From Macrobrachium rosenbergii (lineage: Eukaryota > Arthropoda > Malacostraca > Decapoda > Palaemonidae), in assembly GCF_040412425.1 (NCBI RefSeq), contig NC_089763.1, positions 52,564,587 to 52,628,586 on the forward strand: 64,000 bases of DNA, in the 5' to 3' direction. Positions 1 through 11,799 of the stretch are shown one piece after another. Every line of letters starts with the position of its first letter. Position 1 is the first letter of the stretch. The notes beneath the pieces are model-generated. The model made no database searches, was not told where the DNA came from, and was given only the letters and a program-made list of their open reading frames with translations. The translations under genes and the position numbers were made by a program.

Positions 1-1340
1 GAGCTACTGCAACGGCCAGGAACATCACTTTCCACAGGGTGACTTCCTTCACCTTCAAGCCGACAGCTTCCACAGGATGGCGGACATCGTAACCTCCGGG
101 GCAGCTGGCAGGAACACAACGGAAGCGGCCCTGGGCACGACTGCCAGGAGAAGCAGAAGGCACAATCAGGACAGCCGATACAGGAGCTACGGAAGTGGTT
201 CGGAAGGCAGGATCTACTGCAACAGCCAGGAACATCACATGAAAGTCACCAACAGTGACAGGAGACCAGGAAGAGCCCCCCACAGACAGTTGTCGAGTTA
301 ACAGGAGCGTAACACAGGGAACAGCAGCAGCAGCTGGACCACAGATATGCCACAGCATACATGAAGGCCAGCAATGACAGCGATCGATCCACATCGGTGG
401 GAATAAAGTAGGAACGATCCCGATGTGGAACATGTCATCCAGCCAGGTATTGTGGTTGATCCTGAAGCAACACTTAAATGAACGTTGGGGCTCCTTCATG
501 CGAGATATCCCCTGAGATATCCAGCCAACTACTGCTACGTCTGCGATGCTCACTGTCAATCTGACAGAAAAAGCAAAGAGGATTAGAGAGGGGAAACTGC
601 CCTACGCAGCGAGAGGAGGTACCCAAGAAGAGGTCGCCCGACTGCCTGCCCCCCCTCCCCTTGCAGTCTTCGCCCGACAAACAAGAGAAGAGGGCGAAGG
701 AGAGAGATCTCTACCGAAGGTGAGATAAGGAAGAACCTATGGGGAGAGAAAAGGATGGATGGGAGGCCACCAAGGGTGCCATGGAAGCGTAACTTATGGA
801 TGACGCCCGCAACCTCCCACCCGCCCCGCAACTCTCTTAGCATAGGCGGCGAAAACAACACTCAGCACAAGTAGGAAGGAAGTAGTCATGCCCTTGTACA
901 TGGGGGCCAGGAGCCCAAGAAGGGAAGCGAACTCTTATGTCCCAATCAATGTAGGGGAGAGAAGATATTACATCCCAATCTAATATCTCCGAACGTACAA
1001 GGGAATGCCTTCAGTATCTAAATAAAGGGCTACTGGAAGAGAAGCATTACCACTCGGTTACACTCCTTTAAATACGCCTTAGGCCGTCAAACCCCAGACA
1101 CAGCACAGGGGAACGATGGCTATGCAAGGTTATCACAAATCGTGGGTTTGTATTAATAAATTTCAAACACGTAATATATACAGAAAAATACATACATAAC
1201 GACAGTCAGGCAGAGAGATCCGAAACCACACCTACAATGCATGACGGCCGAAAACAAACTGGAATGTTTACATCCGGGCAGGCGGGTATTCCCGCCTACC
1301 TGGCGGTAGTTACTGCCTAACCACCTTGCTCAAGAGTTTA
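1..1340. other. GC-richer unannotated segment, possible retroelement end
   Basis: This stretch is richer in G and C than its surroundings and has no frame I recognise. A block near 4-32 (ctactgcaacggccaggaac) recurs imperfectly at 214-240, a roughly 210-bp spacing. A small stem-loop lies at 388-428, with arms like TCCACATCGG. AATAAA-like signals occur at about 1020 and 1156. The abrupt return to AT-rich DNA near 1340 suggests the end of an inserted element or a degenerate exon cluster, but I cannot name it. Confidence 0.3.
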
Positions 1341-2083
1341 ACAGCCATTTCCATCCTATGCTGAAAGTAATTCCTAATGTAAAGGACAGATGGTTTGTAT
1401 ATCGTGTCAGAACAAATGCAGGTTATATTGTTTTCAAGACACCTAAAAGATTAAAAGTATGGTTTTCTATGTTTTTTTTATGGTTTTCAACAATGTCTCA
1501 GCTTACAATGATTTTTGGCTTACGACATGGCGTAGGAACAGAACCACCGTCGTAAACAGGGGACTGCCTATATATGAATAGGTTTGCCCAATCTAGAATC
1601 ATAACTTTGTTGCAAAGAGATCAATGAGAGGTTGGCCGAATTCTCTCAAAATTGCCTCGTAAACTACAGGGTTTAAGTCCGTTTGGGGAGAGTACCTGGC
1701 CCGTACTAGTTAATTAATAATAACTGAGCCTTTCCTAGCTACAGGCCAAACTACATTGAACAATCTTATGTAATGCCTTCTTTCCTTAAAAAGCTCTGAA
1801 TGCACCTACAAAATTTACAATAACTCATCCCTTATTGTGAAATATTAGGCTAATGGACACAACATACTTAAAAACACTGGAATAATAAAATGTCAAGGGA
1901 AAATAAAATATAGTGGCACATGTTTAAGGCAGATTACATGTGCCTCCTTAGTTGGTTAAATTTTTTTACATGTACCTGTATATAGAAAAAATTAGTACAT
2001 AGAAATCAAACGCATGGACCTCCATATACTGCCTAATATGGTTTATTTTTGTAACAGGGAAAGATCACTAAATCATTAACATA
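1341..2083. other. AT-rich intergenic or intronic DNA, nothing recognised
   Basis: No frame with recognisable protein similarity, no structured RNA and no clear repeat was seen. Confidence 0.4.
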
Positions 2084-2437
2084 CAGTCGACCCCCAGTAT
2101 TCGCAGGAGACGTACACCACTATCCCCCGTGAACATCTTAAATATATGAATACTTAAAACTCCTCTAAAAATGTGTTATATCTGCCTATTTTGATGGCTC
2201 AAAACACAAAAAAACCCTATAAAAAAGCTTATACCTTAAGATTTTAACACTTTTATCACAAAAAGTGCACTTAGTCATGAAAATGATATGAAAATACAGT
2301 AATTTGTGAATATTTCCGTAAGAAAAATACCACGAATAGATGAATTTTCCGTGAATAATGTATATATATGTTCCACAGAGAAATCTGTGAATAGGTGAAG
2401 CTGCGAATCCAGAACCACGAATAGGCGGGGGTCCACT
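2084..2437. mobile_element. MITE, Tc1/mariner-pogo (Tigger-like) type
   Basis: The left end reads CAGTCGACCCCCAGTATTCG. The right end, reverse-complemented, reads AGTGGACCCCCGCCTATTCG, so the termini are imperfect inverted repeats of about 22 bp. A TA dinucleotide sits just outside each end (2082-2083 and 2438-2439), as expected for the TA duplication of Tc1/mariner-pogo transposons. The 354-bp interior has no transposase frame, so it is a non-autonomous MITE. Several interior blocks echo the terminus (for example gtgaatatttccg and cgtgaataatg). The superfamily is inferred from the CAGT...CCCCC terminus and TA target. Confidence 0.7.
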
Positions 2438-3734
2438 TATATTTAGTTTAAAAAATATATACTCATAAGCATGAAAATCTGCATGGTTATTTACACTGAC
2501 TAATTTGCATGTATACGATAAAATTAAACATACAAGAAAACTTTAATCAACATATTAAGACATTTTTTATGATGAAGCTGAGCTCCTTATATATTGATGA
2601 AAAGTATTTTCCACTGGTTTTTAAATGAAAGTTTGACATTTATTAAAGAGCTCACACAACTATAAATGAGGATCAGTATGAGGCAGCATATTCTGGCTTG
2701 ATCTGCTTATGTGTTTGATTACCACATGCAGCATATGTATTCTTCCTGTTAAAAGATTTTTTTTTCTACCTCACACTGAAACTCATGGCCAAATAGGTCT
2801 AGCAGCAGATATGTAGGCCTAATGATGATAAATTTAAAAATTTAATTGTTGGAGAGAATGATTAAACTTTTCTTGGTAGAACTAAGCATTAGTGCTGCAT
2901 CGGGTATTTCCTTTAAAATTGACTTCTCCTATAGTATTTTGGTTGCATATCAAGAATTTACCATCATTTTTTGTCGGTTGACTGTAATTAACCTGTAATT
3001 GACCTCAGAACTGATTATGTTTTTGCATGACTGGCCATCTTGGAATGCTATCATGCATGCGCAGTGTTATAAGGGAACTTTTGGTAAAAAGAAATTGGTC
3101 CCCTACGGCCTACTAGGTTAAGTTAGGTTAGTATGGTTTCTTTTATAATAGATTTCCTTAACCAATTCCTTCTTGAACATATGGCTCCCTAATGACTTTC
3201 ATATTCGCGGAACTGTTCCATACAGTCTGTGTGGAGCTATTACTTGAAATACCCTTTTCTTTTCAGAATTAATTCTGACTGAATCAGACTTATCTGTGAC
3301 TACTGAATGGTACTGATGCCACTTGGTGCCAGTGGAAGCTAGTTAAACTGTGTCTGCATTTGACAAAGTTAGTCTGCTTGTCTGTCCCCCACTATTTTCT
3401 GATGCAATATTTGATTCCTAGATCTGTAACATCAATCATAATCAATGTTGTGTTGGATACCATCAACGCTCATCCTAAATGACTAAATAACTGGAGTGGC
3501 AATACTACAAAATTATTATGCTCGTCATTCTGCTATACTAGAGGTCACTTGGTAGGGAAGGTAAAATGAGACAAAGAATCCCAATCAGGTCAGAGCAAGG
3601 TGCCTCAAGATACAATTAGGTACGGTTGCGCTGTACCCTCAATGAATCATGTCTTTGAGCTGCTTTTAAACTGGCTAAGATCAGCAGAAATAGTTTAGGT
3701 ATTTCTAAGTATTAGCTCTGCACATGTTTTTACC
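2438..3734. other. AT-rich DNA, nothing recognised
   Basis: No coding or structural signal was found. A short TTAGG-like run near 3115-3131 is too short to be telomeric. Confidence 0.4.
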
Positions 3735-4130
3735 TTGGAAATTGGTTTTTCCTATACTTTTTGGGCTGCTGATAAAGCAGATGCATTTGTTTGTGGTTGG
3801 ACAAGGGTTACTTGCCCCCTAACTCTACCCGACAGTAAAGGGGGACTGGGAATTTGGGGTTTTGGGTGGGGGAGAACGCACAAACGGAGTGGCCATGTTT
3901 ACATTGTGGAAGCGCACTCCGGAAGTGTAAATCGCCACGGAGCCATTCGTAGCAGGGAGCAGCTGAGGGAAGGGGAGGAACATGAGGGAAGGCAGGGAGA
4001 GTTGCTCATGTCCCCCCAAAATGCGGGGGAAGGTGAGAAGTGGCAGGGGAGGGGGCAGGGAGTTTTGCGCAGAGGCAAAACGTACTGTCACCGAGGAAAC
4101 ATGGGGGTGCGGGGGTAGGTAGAACGCATT
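3735..4130. other. GC-rich, purine-rich segment
   Basis: Open frames exist on both strands (about 127 codons on +, 88 on -), but they overlap each other and show no family resemblance. The local G-rich, CpG-containing composition (ggggaaggtgagaag, ggggagggggcaggg) better explains the openness. It could be a CpG-rich regulatory segment or an old repeat. Confidence 0.25.
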
Positions 4131-4639
4131 AGGAAGAATAACAGGCTACAAAAAACAAAACGTCATCTCCTTTCCCATCAGCCCTAAAATTATATGGAAA
4201 GCCAATTTCCAAGGCACCAATTAGTCCACAGGAGGTCAAATCTCATAAAATAATCTGGAAAAAAAAAAAAAACACAATTTGAAACACTAACAAACCAAGC
4301 CCCAATAAACTTACCTTTGGGACTCTGAGCCTGTTTCACACCAGGGGCTAAAATTTGCTTTTTTTTTTTAAAGGCCGTGACCTTGACGCAGCTGAATTAA
4401 CATCTTGTAATTGCCATAACAATATATGTTAGTTTCCCGGCAGTTGATGTAAAATTTTTCACAGGTAATGGCCAAAGGGTAGCGAGTGACAGGTTCAAAG
4501 GAGTGTATGGCAAGGAATCTGCCGGTGTACTGAAATGAAATGCTTATGAACCGTCCAAACGCAAACAGGCGCGTGCAGTAGTTGGAAAGACCTCCAACAG
4601 CAGGAGAAACTTCTCAATTCCTCCTGAAACCCCCTTCGC

Positions 4640-4760
4640 TGTGTTTAATACTGGCACGTGGGGGTTCAAATGTATTTCGCCGTATTCAGTACTAGCCCCT
4701 GGGGGATCATATGCGTGTTCAGTACTAGCCCCTGGGGAATCAAATGTCCCTAAGTGCATT
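4640..4760. repeat. Short tandem array, about 33-40 bp unit
   Basis: Three related units start near 4645, 4685 and 4718. They share the core ttcagtactagcccctgggg followed by atcaaatg-like sequence. The first unit is the most divergent. Confidence 0.6.
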
Positions 4761-5015
4761 TCGCAAAACTGAAACTTTAGAAGGTCCGGAAACGAACATT
4801 AACTCCCCAGCCACCCCTTTTTCCTCAGTAAGGAGTCGGCCTGTGTACCAAAAGCTCCCCTATAAGAGTGCGCATGCGTGGCAGCATTCGAAATAGCAGT
4901 TGTAGTGAAAGTTTTTGTCTTTTAATGGCTACCTTTGTCATCTTGTTCCTCCTGTGTTTGTTAAGGGTTTTTCATCTCTGTAATGCTGTAAACAGTAAAT
5001 TTTGGGCCGTCTTCT

Positions 5016-5250
5016 CATCCCCTGTGGTCTACCCCACCCATAAGCCCACTTTCCCTAGGGGTCCCCTAAATTGTAGGGTAGTAACAAGCGGGGGAGCAAA
5101 TCACCATGTCCCGGAGGTATACCCCACCCATAACCCCGCATTCCCATCGGGTCCCCTAGCTTGTTGGATGGAGGGAGCAAATCAACTGTCCCAGTGGTAT
5201 ACCCCACCCATAACCCCACTTTCCCATCGGGTCCCCTAGCTTGTTGGATG
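5016..5250. repeat. Three-copy 80-90 bp tandem repeat
   Basis: The block taccccacccataaccc followed by tttcccatcgggtccccta recurs at about 5028, 5118 and 5198. The spacing is 90 then 80 bp, with the second spacer shortened. Copies 2 and 3 are nearly identical and end in cttgttggatg. No function is apparent. Confidence 0.75.
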
Positions 5251-6400
5251 AAGTTCTGTAGTTAATTACAGGTGAATTACAATCGTGCGACAAAAACTGA
5301 CGGTAAATCCATTATTAGCAATCAAAAACCTGTAGAAAAAGTTAAGTAAGAAGGAAATCGCCGCCGCGGAGCTACTACTTAGATCTACCATAGGTGGTAT
5401 ATTCAACTCTTCTGCACTTCCCCATCTAAGCGCTGTGCTCGTTAGCTACTACGCAAAAATTTTGTTTAATTACCATTATTGGTAATTAACCAAATGAGGT
5501 CTAGCCTAGGTCAACCCCAACCTGACTAGCCTGTATAAATCTAGCCCATAATGGTTAATATTCTTATTGAACAGAAAGAAAAATTATTTCAAAGCCAATA
5601 CCTTTGTGCCTCCTATCTTCTCCAGAAGATTAACCAAATCCAGTCGAGTTGCTTCTCTAATCAAATTAAAATCTACTTTACCACCCGTCATTGTCTCTGG
5701 TTCTGTTTGTTTACATGTATAAGGAACACAGTTTCTTGCTTTCTCACCTCAAGAATCGCTTCCGAATAGACTTAACACTAAAAAATTGTGATTATATGGT
5801 CTTAGATTATCTACACCATATCTCTTATGGCATCTATACAATCAATAGTATCCAGACGAACCTCCCCAAATGGAGCGTTTCAGCGAGTTTTGTTTATTCA
5901 GTCGTTAGATTAGGTATTGTTACTTATCAATATGTGAAAATATTAGTAATTTTATTTCTGAATATTTTAAATTTTTTAAATAAAAATATATAATGATAAT
6001 ATTTGAATAACAGATAATTATCAAATGTTGTTATTTTACTCTTATGCGCGAATCACTTGAATTTGTGAAAATATATGCTGTAAGAAACAAAGCCACTGTT
6101 ACCAACTTTTAAGGCGCTACTTTGACAGGAGCACATTAAACTCGTTTTGATATCAGCTGCGGGTAATGCTAGTGTTAGAGCCTTACTACACTGTGGTTTC
6201 GTTCTATAAGCACTCACGTAGTGAACAAAATTCAGTCTTCTTTTCATCATTTAGAAAGAGTTCGATTATCTGAATAGTTGTCTACATATTACCATTTTGC
6301 AATGTATTCTGTAAATCATGTTATGAAATTTGTGTTCTGAATAAGCTTCTATAAATAATTGTCATAAGGGAATAAATTTAGGTCTTGGCAAAATTTTCTG
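5251..6400. other. AT-rich DNA, nothing recognised
   Basis: Open frames around 5551-5993 are hydrophobic AT-rich translations without splice context or family resemblance. This could be upstream flank of the gene starting near 6.4-6.7 kb. Confidence 0.35.
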
Positions 6401-6681
6401 CGTCCTGATGCTAGTGATACTTGTCGACGAAATACTCGAACAGCGGAAGGCTTCGTTGCCTCAGTGATACCGACCATGTTGGGATGTCATACAACTGAAC
6501 ACGACCGTGAAGGTAGTCGCGAAATACGGCAGTAGGCGCACCAGTTGTGATGAGCCGTCTTTCGGGCAAAGAACATCTCCGTGTGTTTGTGCATTCGGCC
6601 TATTTCTTGGGCTGTATTTTGGTTCACTGAAACGATACCAATTTCACTTTCTGAGAATTAACACTCCCCTATTTCGGCAAG

Positions 6682-6700
6682 ATGTCGATCATTATAGATG
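6682..6700 (+). CDS. First coding exon of an unidentified host gene
   Basis: The ATG at 6682 lies in a good context (ggcaagATGT). It is followed by 19 coding bases and the strong 5' splice site G|GTAAGTGAG at 6701. Joined to the exon at 6817-6860, the protein begins MSIIIDEEEFKEK and continues with a basic stretch ending NMKKE. The split codon (G from this exon, AG from the next) gives GAG, so phase is kept. An upstream ATG at about 6477 opens a short uORF of about 19 codons that stops before this start. I do not recognise the protein, whose first 21 residues are acidic then basic. No further exon was identified, so the gene presumably continues across long introns or the pair is a gene relic. 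Confidence 0.55.
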
Positions 6701-6816
6701 GTAAGTGAGCTGCAGTGCGACATTTAATTGATTTATTAATTGCTATGTATGCTTGCTTTCTTATAAACAATTTAGCTTTTAAAGAAATTCAGACGAATAA
6801 CCTTTATTTTTTTCAG

Positions 6817-6860
6817 AGGAGGAGTTCAAGGAGAAACTCATCAGAAACATGAAGAAAGAG
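6817..6860 (+). CDS. Second coding exon of the same unidentified gene
   Basis: A pyrimidine tract (cctttatttttttcag) ends in the acceptor at 6815-6816. The 44-nt exon then encodes EEEFKEK, LIRN and MKKE. It ends at GAG|gtgagt, a consensus donor at 6861, in phase 0. The intron between the two exons is 116 nt, a plausible small crustacean intron. Two consensus donors, one strong acceptor and a conserved reading phase within 180 bp are unlikely by chance, though two short exons do not prove an expressed gene. No phase-0 third exon could be assigned confidently in the remaining 57 kb. Confidence 0.55.
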
Positions 6861-9800
6861 GTGAGTTTGCCTGTGCAAAGTTGTTGGCTCGTTTATATGG
6901 GAGTGTCATGCATATGGGATCACTCCAGCCTTAACCATATTGTAGTTGTTAATAGGTCAAGTTTGGTTGTTTGGGACAGTGTAATGCAAATAACGATGCT
7001 TGAGTTTATGCTTAGCCCAAGAAGCTTGACGTTACGTCAAGTGTTTATGTAGCATAAATTTTCGTACTGCCATGGCAGATAGTACTTAGAATTCAACGTA
7101 AGGTAAGGTTGTGATGTTAGACATCAACAGGGCGTTTACTGGAATGGTAATTTTACCTGTTGCAGACATGCGAATAACTGCCCACTTGATTCAAGTTTAT
7201 ATCCAGCACATTTTTATATAGGGTTTGAGATGATGATTTGAGTATGACGAACATTGCCATTGATTTGTCTTTGAAATAAGGTAGTTTTCGCAACGCGGTT
7301 AACAAACTTATAAAGAAATAGACCTATAGCTGAGGCGCTTATAATGCCATGTGGTAAGTAGGCAAAAATGTGTTGTGTGCAGTACTAACACTGGTTTCCA
7401 AACACAGCAGCTTTAGATGTTTAGATAGGTGCGATGATTCTTTTTAATACACTTCTTTTATGTTGTGGGTGTCATGAGATAGACCTATGTGAGCTCTTTA
7501 AGTTTTCATTTAATTCGTTTCATTAGTTTGCGTGTTTTTATCCGGATGGCTTTACGTGCACGCGTGTTTTAAAATAGACGGGCTTTGCTCGAGGTGTATT
7601 ACAAAGTTATGGTCAGCCATGTCTAATGTAACTGAAGTCCCAGTATTCCTCGTGGTCGTCCGTTATATGTTTGTGTGTGTGTGTGTATTTGTTTGTGTGA
7701 GCGTGCGCACGTATGTGGACCCAGGTTACGTTAAATAAAATCTCTGGTTCTTTTTGTATTTGGCCTTTATTGAATTTCTTTTCGAAGTTGTTTATTACTC
7801 GGACGATGAGCACGAGACCTCCAACATTTGAGGATAGTTGGGAATGTAGGCTATAGGCTTGCAGTTTTACGATTTTGATCATTTACTTTTTTTTCTTATT
7901 TCTGTTGGTCAAAAAAAAAAAAAAAAATTTATATCTCAGCAGCAGATGCTGTTCATCCTGCGTCTTAGTTAAGTTGGCTTCGGGTAGTTTGACCTCGGTA
8001 GTTTTATTCCCGAGTTTTGTGGCATCACTCATGAACTCCCTCGCTATCCTCCCAACAACTCTCCCCCACACCCCATATCCCTTCCTCTGTCACATGACCC
8101 CTGGTAACCTGGCACATACTATTTGATTTTACCAATTGGTAAAACAGTTTTTGCGCGCCAATAACTGTATAAGAGCAAAATGCTCAGTAACTTGAATACG
8201 AAGAATTCTGCAACAGTTTTCATTGTCACTGTCTGCTTGTACGGACATTGTTTAATTAACATTGGAGCAGCAGCATAATTCGTTAAGGGTAATTAATTCG
8301 TGTTGATTGTCGAATTACTTTTTCAGCGTTGAAATCCGTCACAAACTTCTATATCTAGGAAGAGCGAACTACCGGGAAAGGGTTAGGTGATAAAAGGTCA
8401 ATATTTGAGCCATATTTTTCTGCTTAACTTTCTTGACTTAGTTAAACCTCAAGAAACAGTAGGCATGTAATTATTTTTATTTGCTTTTAAAGTTAGTGGG
8501 TCCTCTCCCCCCTTTTTTTGCTTGTAAGTGAACTGCTCTTTTATTTTTATCTCGTAGATTATTATCAATCAAAATCCTGAAAAGAATGATACTGTCAATC
8601 CTTTTTTTTTCTGGTCAGTTCAGAATGTTGTCTCAAGATGGTTTTCTTAACTAAATTCTGAATCAGTTTTGATTTCACATCGCACATTTGTGTGTTTGTC
8701 ACAACCTTCTTCTGTATAAAGCCCGTAGTGCTTTGGTTATGAATATTTTCAAGTTTTCCACATAATAGTACATTTTTTCAGTAATAACATGAAACTCAGG
8801 TGGAAACGCACCACTCGTACGTGGTTAATATTATATAATTATTTTATAATTGGACTTTTGTATATGCATCCAAGGTCGGGAAACCTACCAGATCATCATT
8901 CACACGCGCAACATTACCGAACAGGTGTCAGTTAAGTGCTCCAAAGTGTAGACTGAAAGCCCAGTTTATTTGAGTATGAGATTTGTATGCGTACGTAGGT
9001 ACATTATGTCAAGGAGAAACACTCGTTCGTCTCTACATTTGACTTGATTACTTTTGACACTGCCACATTATCTCAAGGTAAAGACGCAGTTGATCTGATT
9101 TGAATGTAACTGATGAGAGGAGTTGCAACATTGTTATATTTACGAATTTGCTTTTCAAGAGTGTTTCATACTCTTCTAACTATAAAAGATCTTTTTAGTA
9201 AACAGTTATATAACAGTCTCTCTGCTGTTGAAAAAGAAATCTGGTCATTAGATGGTGAATAGTAAGTTACATGTATAAGTCCAGGTAACAAAAACACTAC
9301 AGACGTTAACTGCCGGCTTATTTTCCAATATATGTTTTAATCAAGGAGAAATGTGGAGAGGAGCAACCTTTTTTTGTTTTGTTTTTGTTTAACAATTGGC
9401 TCCTAAATTAATCTAAGGTATAAAACCACGAAGAACGTTCATGAGTCTAATTCCAAATAACTAAAACATGCAGTAAAAAGACAGATAAAAATAAGCAGTA
9501 AAACCAAAATGTTTCCATTTTGGGTCATTGGGCGAGATGCCACGGAATAATTCTAAGATGCAGTGGCATGCATATAAAGGTCAGCCGGCGACATGAGTCT
9601 ATGCATTTCAACTTCGGTCCCCACCTCACTTGATTCACACCTGATAACTGGCGCGTTTTTAAAATTTGACTCTGAAGGTCCGAGTATCGTTAGAATAGAA
9701 TGACAGATTTTGCTCTTTTTTTGCATTTAATCTTTGACCACATCAAGAAAATTTTTCGATTTTCTCGTTGTGTGTTTTGTAAGCATTTGTTTTAGGAGCA

Positions 9801-9893
9801 ACTAAACTTGCTTTACCAAGTACGTTTATTTTTTTCTCCGATATAATTTTGTTGTTGCTTGCATGGAGTTACTTTTACAAGTATTTTTATTTT

Positions 9894-9896
<3 letters not shown>
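6861..9896. other. Probable intron or intergenic DNA
   Basis: If the 6.7-6.86 kb exons are real, this is the start of intron 2. It holds short (GT)n near 7672-7688, poly-A at 7911-7927 and several T runs. No exon with good acceptor and donor signals was recognised. Confidence 0.35.

Positions 9897-9972
<76 letters not shown>
9897..9972. repeat. (GA)n microsatellite
   Basis: Uninterrupted GA dinucleotides, about 38 units. Confidence 0.97.
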
Positions 9973-9977
<5 letters not shown>

Positions 9978-10269
9978 CGCTCACTATCCAGTTTAATAAC
10001 AAGTCAAATGTAGCTGAATTTCACGTTTAGCTCTTTTGTGGTCACTCAAAACTGTAAGCCGTCTCGTCTGAGAAGCGGGGGTCTTATACATAGCCTATGT
10101 ATCTATTGTCTCATCTCTCGGAGTATTGGACCCATTTACCCTCGACTTTTGAAGTGTTCTTCTCATATCTTGGAGGTACGGCGTCAACTCAGGAAATGAT
10201 AATTTCCATTTCAAGCGTGGTTCTCATCTTGAAAGTAGTAGTCTCATCTGCTGAACTGGTAGTCTTGTC

Positions 10270-11280
10270 CGAGTTAGAATGAATTTTTTTTGACGCAATA
10301 ATCTCATAATTTTGAGTGGCAATTTCGTCTTTAAAAAATTTTTTTTTTTAACTAATATTGTCTTCTTTGAAGTCGATCTCGACTTCAGTTTTCTAATGCA
10401 GGTCGTTTCATCTATTGACGTAAAATTATTTTGAAGTGTCAGTCCCCATTTTAATTTTGTTAGACTGACCATTTGAAATGGTAGACCCCACTTTGATTTG
10501 ATTTGTCTTATTGTTGGAATTGGCAGCCTTCACTTTGATTTTGTTAGTCTGAACATTTGAAGTGGCAATCTCTTCTTTGATTTCATTAGTCTGAACATTT
10601 GAAATGGTAGACTCCTCTTTGATTTTGTTAGGCTGATCATTTGAAATGCAATTCTCTTTGATTATGTTAGTTGGAAGATTTGAAATGCCCTTTTTGATTT
10701 GCTTAGTCTGGGCATTGGAAATGATAGATTTCTCTTTGATTTTGTTAGTCTGACCTTTGGAAATGGTAAACTACTCTTTGATTTTTTTGGGCTGAGCAGT
10801 TGAAGTGGCAGTCTCCTCATTAACTGTGTCAGTCAGAATATTTGAAATGGTAAACTCCTCATTGATTTTATTAGTCTGAACATTTAAAGTGTCTCTCTCC
10901 GCTTTGATTTTGTTAGTCTGATTACTTGAAGTGGCAGTCGCCACTTTGATTTTGTTAGGCTGATCATTTGAATGGGCAGTTTTCTCTTTGATTTTGTTAG
11001 TCTAATCATTTGAAGGGATAGTCTCCACGTTGATTTTGTTACGCTGATCAGTTGAAGTGCAAATTTCCTCTTTGATTTTGCTAGGCTGATCATTTGAAAT
11101 AGCAGTTTCCTCTTGGATTTTGTTAGTCTGGTCATGTGAAGTAGAATTATCCTCTTTTATTTTGTTAGGCTGATGATATTAAGTGGCATTCTCCACTTTG
11201 AATTTGTTAGGCTGATCATTTCAAGTAGCAGTTTCCTTTTTTTATTTTATTAGTCTAATCATTTAAAATGACAGAGACTG
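10270..11280 (-). repeat. Decayed 42-bp minisatellite, reads as 14-residue repeat
   Basis: About twenty diverged copies of a 42-bp unit (core tttgattttgttagtctgat on +) fill this kilobase. On the minus strand one frame gives a hydrophilic 14-residue repeat of consensus SNDQTNKIKEETAT. It is open from about 11160 to 10430 except for two TAG codons, at + positions 11002-11004 and 10771-10773. Two consecutive shortened units near 10640-10720 appear to lack two codons and one codon, so the frame is kept. Copies beyond 11170 carry several stops. Another frame of the same strand (ISLTKSKRKL-like) is also largely open, so openness alone is not proof of coding. It may be a decayed repeat exon or a plain minisatellite. 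Confidence 0.7.
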
Positions 11281-11552
11281 TGGTGACTGTTCAATAACGG
11301 CCCTTTTTTTCTAGGCCTACACCTGCTTTGAGTAGGATGGTATGTCCTCAGCAAAGCTACCTATATTATTATACATCTGACAGTCTGAATACGTCACATG
11401 CCATAATTTATCATGCGTTATTGCACGTTTCACTGCTTATAAGTGACGAAATTTCGTACGCATATAACCCTCCGTAAGAGATACTGTTTGGGAATCAGGT
11501 GAGTCTGCCGTAGGTGAGAGGATGGACTTGTTTCTCGGCTATTGTCTGTCTT

Positions 11553-11799
11553 TAGGGTATGTCCACATTACATTGAAACATGTTATAAACACACGTCTGA
11601 AACCTATGGCACACAGATCACAAACAGACTGATTTTAAGTCAACGAATCATTAGTGCTTCTGACGACTATCCAGCATTTGTCAAAGGTTCTTTCTCCACT
11701 TTTACGGCCGTTGACTTGTTTTCAGCCTGTTTGAGATGTGTAGGGGATAAGGCGCCGACGTATATATGTCATGTTTTACTGTGTGTGGACGCACCCTGA
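11553..11799. mobile_element. MITE with TAGGGTATGTCCACA-type termini
   Basis: The left end TAGGGTATGTCCACATTACA and the reverse complement of the right end, CAGGGTGCGTCCACACACAG, form imperfect inverted repeats. They continue as TGAAACATG versus TAAAACATG. The interior of about 200 bp has no transposase. The termini resemble those of hAT or PIF/Harbinger MITEs; I could not settle the target duplication, so the superfamily is open. Confidence 0.6.

Noticed and set aside
3115..3131. taggttaagttaggttag, telomere-like
   Set aside because: Only two or three imperfect TTAGG units; not a telomeric array.
3735..4118. 127-codon open frame in a G-rich patch
   Set aside because: Opposite strand equally open, no family resemblance, composition explains the lack of stops.
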